Assembly (NCBI GenBank): GCA_022844575.1
Contig: JALHLL010000056.1
Coordinates: forward strand, 4,952-15,944
DNA from: a bacterium
Lineage (GTDB): Bacteria; Bacteroidota; Ignavibacteria; Kapaibacteriales; UBA961
DNA: 10,993 bases
Direction of reading: 5' to 3'
Below the pieces are notes generated by a model. It was not told the DNA's origin. It saw only the letters and a program-made list of their open reading frames with translations, and searched no databases. Numbering within the stretch: the stretch's first letter is position 1; the number at the start of each line of letters is the position of its first letter. The position numbers and the translations under genes were made by a program. This document shows, in pieces, positions 7,701-10,993 of the stretch.

Positions 7701-9075
7701 ACTACTTTTTTCGATGTTTCCTCGTGTATATATAATGAAATGGGACGATGAAAAAAAGAGGCTTTCCCCTTTCTGGTATTCCGATACAACCTTTTCAAAA
7801 ACATTTATTGTCGGAGATATTAGAAATAGTAAAGAAACTCTCATAGGAATCTCCAACTTTAATAGTGTTACATTTTATAAAGTATCAACTGAATTACCAT
7901 CAGGACCCATAATAATAGAAGCACGCCCCCTGACAGAAGATACGCCATTAATCAGATGGAGAGAATTTGCACCGGATGTAAGTTATAAAATTGATGGTTA
8001 TTTATTCCCTTTTCCTAAACAACCGGATAATACGCCTGATTTTTCGACAACTACAACTGAAACGGAAGCGAAAGATATTTTACTAACAACAAATACTCCC
8101 TATAAATTTTTCATCACTGCATTAAAAAACAATGTAGCAGTAAGTAAGCCTTCGGAAACTCCTATCGTTTTTCTACATAAAAGAACCAAACCGATTAACG
8201 TTACTACCCTAAACGAAAAAACACTACGAGTTAAATTCGATGGTTTTTTACCACATTCAGTTTTACCTACAAATGTATTTAAGATCACCGATCGCGACAA
8301 TACGGATAGAACGGTTATTCCTATAACAATTCTACATGCCGATGACTCTAATACAATTCTTACATTTGCCAATCCGCTTGATTTTTCAAGAGCTCGCATA
8401 TCGATTGAAAGTTTCTCCGATAGATATTTTTTACTTTCGGAGAGTGCCATATTCGATTTTGAAATAAATCCACCCCGACACTTTGATTCTTTGTTTCTAT
8501 CGTCAGTAAAAGTTGTAAACCCAACTACATTAAACCTTCTTTTTTCTAAAAATTTCGACGAGCAGGAAGCAAGTGCTATAGGTAATTATTCCTTAGAACC
8601 ATTCGGTATTATACAGTCAATCAATATCGACAATAAATCATCCGTAACCATTACGCTCAATGGTAGTGAACCCCTTGTTCCAATCGGAAGAAATTACACA
8701 TTACGTGTTAAGAATGTTAAAGATATTTCCGGTCAACCGATGACAACAGGTGCAGGTGCTGTAATAGGTTTTACATTATCAGCCAATAATACCGATAATG
8801 CTTTTGTTTTTCCGAGTCCGGTTCGTTTATCCGAAAAAACTCCGGTTTTTTTTGGTAACTTACCGCCGAAAGCAACTGTTACAATACTTACACTCGATGG
8901 TAAAGAGTTAATCCGTTTATATGAAACCGACGGAAATGGCGGTGTGGAGTGGAATGGCAGAACATCCGATAATGGAGATATTTCAACGGGTGTATATTTA
9001 TTTAAAGTGACTCAAACTGATGAAAATGGGGGTACAATTTCATCTTCTCTCAAAAAGTTCTCGATAGTTCGATAA
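4750..9075 (+). CDS. T9SS-secreted S8 (subtilisin-like) serine protease, multidomain
   Basis: A 1441-residue secreted protease. A signal peptide (about 1-26) is followed by a propeptide-like region (28-120) and the S8 catalytic domain (about 130-455). The triad is complete: Asp158 (GVIDTGID), His245 (QGHGTQCAG), Ser404 (GTSAAAPHVA), with the oxyanion Asn337 (SSGND). Within the domain, two Asp/Asn-rich inserts (about 178-184 and 201-215) look like calcium-binding loops. A beta-rich stretch follows (455-740), then FG-GAP/VCBS-like repeats with DxDxDG loops near 743, 802, 859, 908 and a degenerate one near 976. Next come an FN3-like domain (about 1050-1140), two Ig-like domains (about 1146-1245 and 1250-1345) and a T9SS type A sorting domain (1350-1441) with FPSPVR, DGNGGVEWNGR and STGVYLFKV. 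The protein should cross the outer membrane by T9SS and be surface-attached or released. Its substrate is unknown. No Shine-Dalgarno site is seen. It is probably co-transcribed with the OmpA gene 49 bases downstream. Confidence 0.93.
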   Translation: MNKYITLLYFLPFTILHFCMVTGSTAKDVSIIVKFRSKNEMLQFVEQPKSTSFREITPLFSDKSRSSKTSKLSSSYNYAELERYIKVTVDENVLSKTITDFRTDISIEQAYEMRSFKIDETFPSDDSLAPRQWNLYRIGLEKAWKISVGDGIKVGVIDTGIDFNHEDLKGNMWIHNDEDLNKNGSFEPWFNDEQRNGVNGDFDGLDNDGNGLPDDVIGYDFVDQSFFNIGDASVRDPLPIDEQGHGTQCAGIIAASTNNNKGGTGIAPKSKLVSLRAFDASGNGEEDDIAAAIVYAALNGVQILSMSFGDIIESPLVHDAVRFAYESGTVLCASSGNDNQQATRLLRRFPASYGEVIAVGAITDKNSAASFSSYGSYLGLSAPGVGIITTKPNNQYNYAFQGTSAAAPHVAAVAALLLSANSSLTPEDIKGILFSTCDDLGTQGWDERFGAGALNAGSALENVNKTQYIIDFPKQGQVFNRNKTQTITISGSTLVPLFLYSELYYTIGDANEKTQWIQIGQRRDERIMSSVLGNLEIGTLKDTSYTIRLVIYMTNGNTVERRNRIDLISSNSPLAFRTVNFSPIWYNNTRRVICSIVASSRCRTSVHLLRKSDNIYVGIFEDNKRYTRNHDLVLDYPFDIQQNYYTKVFAIIDGVDTISRQSDLLFNDDRVFRSDALIESGLTLPISYLSSEINNFYSDKPCIAVINSEKTKFGDLQIAEYDGDKLIVKESTNDTWIPQGFGDSNGDGLKELLCYRRDASLYASRAFQKTDNNTTFSNAVFSSEVLNIRRNRKEFSAASFFDIDNDGKDEIFGFRDTVMSIVKFDGSIYREIALLPNVSPRGGDGGENSHERPNCIIEDIDNDGNLEVVFADSDADLMIYEYNNNSYTLEHTIFHEGEGGTEFLQSGDINGDGKKELVFGYYNYQTSDSKGEFEPSVWNYHIITSDSPNNYIESDPEIFYGVRIGTEYERGFRIADIDNVKGDELLFSMFPRVYIMKWDDEKKRLSPFWYSDTTFSKTFIVGDIRNSKETLIGISNFNSVTFYKVSTELPSGPIIIEARPLTEDTPLIRWREFAPDVSYKIDGYLFPFPKQPDNTPDFSTTTTETEAKDILLTTNTPYKFFITALKNNVAVSKPSETPIVFLHKRTKPINVTTLNEKTLRVKFDGFLPHSVLPTNVFKITDRDNTDRTVIPITILHADDSNTILTFANPLDFSRARISIESFSDRYFLLSESAIFDFEINPPRHFDSLFLSSVKVVNPTTLNLLFSKNFDEQEASAIGNYSLEPFGIIQSINIDNKSSVTITLNGSEPLVPIGRNYTLRVKNVKDISGQPMTTGAGAVIGFTLSANNTDNAFVFPSPVRLSEKTPVFFGNLPPKATVTILTLDGKELIRLYETDGNGGVEWNGRTSDNGDISTGVYLFKVTQTDENGGTISSSLKKFSIVR

Positions 9076-9124
9076 ACTCTTCTTCAAAGTGTATCTTTTT
9101 TTCTTCTGACTCATTTTTGAATAC

Positions 9125-10909
9125 ATGATAAGGGCTCTACTTTTTTTTACAATAATGGTGTGTGTAACAAAGTTTTGTTATGCACAAGATTCAATCATCG
9201 CTAAAAGTGATTGGTCTATAGGTGCTTACGGTAATTACAATCTTATAAAAAACAGTACTGCAATACCTGTTTTTTACGGCTCGACCGATTGCGGCGTATT
9301 CTCAGATGGAGATACATACGGTTTAGCAGGCGGTGTTCTTGTTGAGTATTCGCTTTTCCCTTCTTTGCTTTCCGTTTCGGCTCGAATAGGGTATGCGCAA
9401 AGACCGGGTTTCTTAACAAAGGATATAGCGCGTTTCGAGGTTTATGAACCCTTTTCTCAATCATATCAACCTCTTAACTTACGTCATACATATGATGCGA
9501 CTCTTGAGTACTTAGTATTCGATATCGGTGCCATTGTACAACCTTTTGAAGAAATTCCTGTACGATTGAGACTCGGGGTAGATGCGGGGAATAGTATTTT
9601 TGGAAATTCTTATATTCAAAACGAAGAGATAGTCTCCCCTGAATCGGTATTATTCCCAAATGAAAGAAAAATAAAAACCAATTTTTCGGGAAGAGTCGAA
9701 ACGATAACATCTTCTTACGGAGCTTCCGGTATATTGGGCTACGATTTAGAAATCGGTGAAGGAGCATATATAACACCCGAAGTCGGTTATCGTTATGGGC
9801 TTAACAGTATAATTACCGATGCCGATTGGAAACAACAATCATATTTCGCGGGTATTTCCATAAGAACGCGTATAGGTGATACGAAGTATATGCCTCCACC
9901 TGTAATACCTAAAGTTGATACCGTTATTCCGCCGCCCCCCCCTCCACCACCGCCGATTATTGTTCGTGAACCGGCTATACGTTTTTCAGGTGTATCCTCA
10001 CAACCTCTTATTGTTGAAGAAACGGTCGTAACACAAACTTTTCCATTGTTACCATACATATTTTTCGATAGTGCTCAAGCAGTGGTATCAAGTGCTTTCG
10101 GCGTAAACAGAAAACAGGATTTCTCGGAGAAAGATTTGCCAAAAGATATGCTCAAAACATATTATAATATTCTTCATATTGTTGGAAAACGTATGAATGA
10201 AAACCCCAAGACCGAAATCACTATAGTGGGAAATTCCGATGGTATTGAATTACCGTCATCGAGTGAACGACTTAAAATAGCAAAGGGAAGAGCAGAAAAA
10301 GTATCTGAATACTTAACAAAAAATTGGGGTGTCGATTCGAAAAGAATAAAAGTTGAAACAAGAGATGTACCCAAAATTCCAACAAATGTACGCTATACTG
10401 AAGGTTATCAGGAAAACAGACGTGTGGAAATTTATTCAGACGACCCGTCCCTTTTGAGACCTGTCGTTCATTCGCGGTTTTTAGAATTCACGCCCGTTCA
10501 GGACATTCAATCGTTTTCAATAAAGTTGAGAAGCGATATTTTACCTGCTTCTTGGACACTTTCTATCCATGGCAAAAACGGAGTGTTGACGCAACAATCC
10601 GGTGCTGATTCACCTAAAAATATATCATTACAATTACCCAAAGGTGCTTTGGCAAACATTGATAAGGAACTTTTTGCTAATGATTCGTTAAAAGCATTTC
10701 TTAAATTGAAATTACCTGACGGAACAGAACTCAATTCGGATTGCTCGATACAAGTTTCAAAAACTAAGAATGTATTTGAAGTGAGTAGGTTAAGTTTGAT
10801 TGTATTTGACTTTAACAGATATGATATATCCGACCAAAATAAAAGGATGATGCAACAATTTGTAAAAGATGCAATAAAAACCAATTCCACAACAACACTA
10901 AATAAATAA
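9125..10909 (+). CDS. OmpA-family outer-membrane protein with truncated second OmpA domain
   Basis: A 594-residue envelope protein. A signal peptide (1-20, cleavage CYA-QD) is followed by a beta-strand-rich region (about 25-260) with alternating aromatic and glycine residues, likely an outer-membrane beta-barrel. A nine-proline linker (269-277) leads to a periplasmic OmpA domain (about 306-437): it opens LLPYIFFDSAQ, has the peptidoglycan-binding-type Asp372 in GNSDG, then SERLKIAKGRAEKVSEYL and ends ENRRVEI (430-436). An Ig-like beta region (about 445-550) follows. Residues 556-594 begin what looks like a second OmpA domain (SLIVFDFNRYDIS, then a helix) but stop before the GxTD and RR-containing parts. 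Related FCB proteins I know of carry two complete domains. Likely role: linking outer membrane to peptidoglycan. No clear ribosome site precedes the ATG. The gene follows the T9SS protease by 49 bases. Confidence 0.88.
   Translation: MIRALLFFTIMVCVTKFCYAQDSIIAKSDWSIGAYGNYNLIKNSTAIPVFYGSTDCGVFSDGDTYGLAGGVLVEYSLFPSLLSVSARIGYAQRPGFLTKDIARFEVYEPFSQSYQPLNLRHTYDATLEYLVFDIGAIVQPFEEIPVRLRLGVDAGNSIFGNSYIQNEEIVSPESVLFPNERKIKTNFSGRVETITSSYGASGILGYDLEIGEGAYITPEVGYRYGLNSIITDADWKQQSYFAGISIRTRIGDTKYMPPPVIPKVDTVIPPPPPPPPPIIVREPAIRFSGVSSQPLIVEETVVTQTFPLLPYIFFDSAQAVVSSAFGVNRKQDFSEKDLPKDMLKTYYNILHIVGKRMNENPKTEITIVGNSDGIELPSSSERLKIAKGRAEKVSEYLTKNWGVDSKRIKVETRDVPKIPTNVRYTEGYQENRRVEIYSDDPSLLRPVVHSRFLEFTPVQDIQSFSIKLRSDILPASWTLSIHGKNGVLTQQSGADSPKNISLQLPKGALANIDKELFANDSLKAFLKLKLPDGTELNSDCSIQVSKTKNVFEVSRLSLIVFDFNRYDISDQNKRMMQQFVKDAIKTNSTTTLNK
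9929..9955 (+). repeat. Nine-proline codon run containing an eight-C homopolymer
   Basis: Nine consecutive proline codons (CCG CCG CCC CCC CCT CCA CCA CCG CCG) encode the linker between barrel and OmpA domain. Bases 9935-9942 are eight C in a row, striking in an AT-rich segment. Slippage by one base would shift the frame and remove both the OmpA domain and the C-terminus. Polyproline of this length normally needs elongation factor P for translation. Confidence 0.9.
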
Positions 10910-10993
10910 AATAAGTCCATTATCATTAACTCCAACATCTAATAAAAAAATACAAAAAAAAACTAAGACATAATTCATAAAAAAAACTTCAAA

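Noticed and set aside
8100..8450. Minus-strand 116-codon open frame inside the protease gene.
   Set aside because: It lies wholly antisense to a well-supported long gene, with no domain or ribosome site.
9059..9124. Possible terminator between the protease and OmpA genes (small TCGA-TAGT-TCGA hairpin and a later T-run).
   Set aside because: The stem has only four base pairs and the T-run is about 20 bases away, so it does not look like an intrinsic terminator; co-transcription is more likely.
10507..10938. Minus-strand 143-codon open frame antisense to the end of the OmpA gene.
   Set aside because: The hydrophobic runs are the complement of A-rich codons, and no start signal or family resemblance is visible.
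10910..10993. Terminator or small gene in the A-rich end of the window.
   Set aside because: I see no inverted repeat before the A/T runs and no open frame with a start signal; it is low-complexity sequence only.

Overview
The window reads as a chromosomal segment of an AT-rich bacterium of the Bacteroidota/Chlorobiota (FCB) group, possibly a Kapabacteria- or Ignavibacteria-like lineage. Three things point that way. The large protease ends in a type IX secretion (T9SS) type A sorting domain. The leucyl-tRNA synthetase has the FCB-type insertion before its conserved NWC motif. The OmpA-family and LysM proteins have architectures I associate with that group. The phylum is fairly secure; the lineage within it is inference.

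The left part (1-4564) is entirely on the minus strand. In transcription order it starts with a small coiled-coil lipoprotein (4564-4277) and a secreted LysM coiled-coil protein (4219-3374), both with strong Shine-Dalgarno sites. A clear intrinsic terminator (3340-3304) follows. Then comes a tight housekeeping run: phoH (3282-2260), the diadenylate cyclase gene cdaA (2243-1449), pcm (1429-764) and the 5' part of leuS (709 to beyond the window). The 16- and 19-base gaps phoH-cdaA and cdaA-pcm suggest one transcript. The run makes c-di-AMP, handles RNA or stress through a PhoH ATPase, repairs isoaspartate damage and charges tRNA-Leu.

A 185-base divergent intergenic region (4565-4749) separates this from the right part, which is on the plus strand. 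There a 1441-residue S8 (subtilisin-like) protease with FG-GAP/VCBS-like calcium loops, Ig/FN3-like domains and a T9SS sorting domain is followed, 49 bases later, by a 594-residue outer-membrane OmpA-family protein. The latter has a nine-proline linker encoded partly by an eight-C run, one complete OmpA domain, and a second OmpA-like domain that stops after its first strand and helix. Both products are exported envelope or surface proteins.

The last 84 bases (10910-10993) are A-rich with no gene and no visible hairpin terminator. I found no tRNA, rRNA, CRISPR array, insertion sequence or phage gene, and no stretch over 300 bases lacks a gene. Most of the window is ordinary core genome. The points most worth a second look are the C8 tract, the truncated second OmpA domain, the cdaA neighbourhood, and the overlapping hairpins between the LysM gene and phoH.
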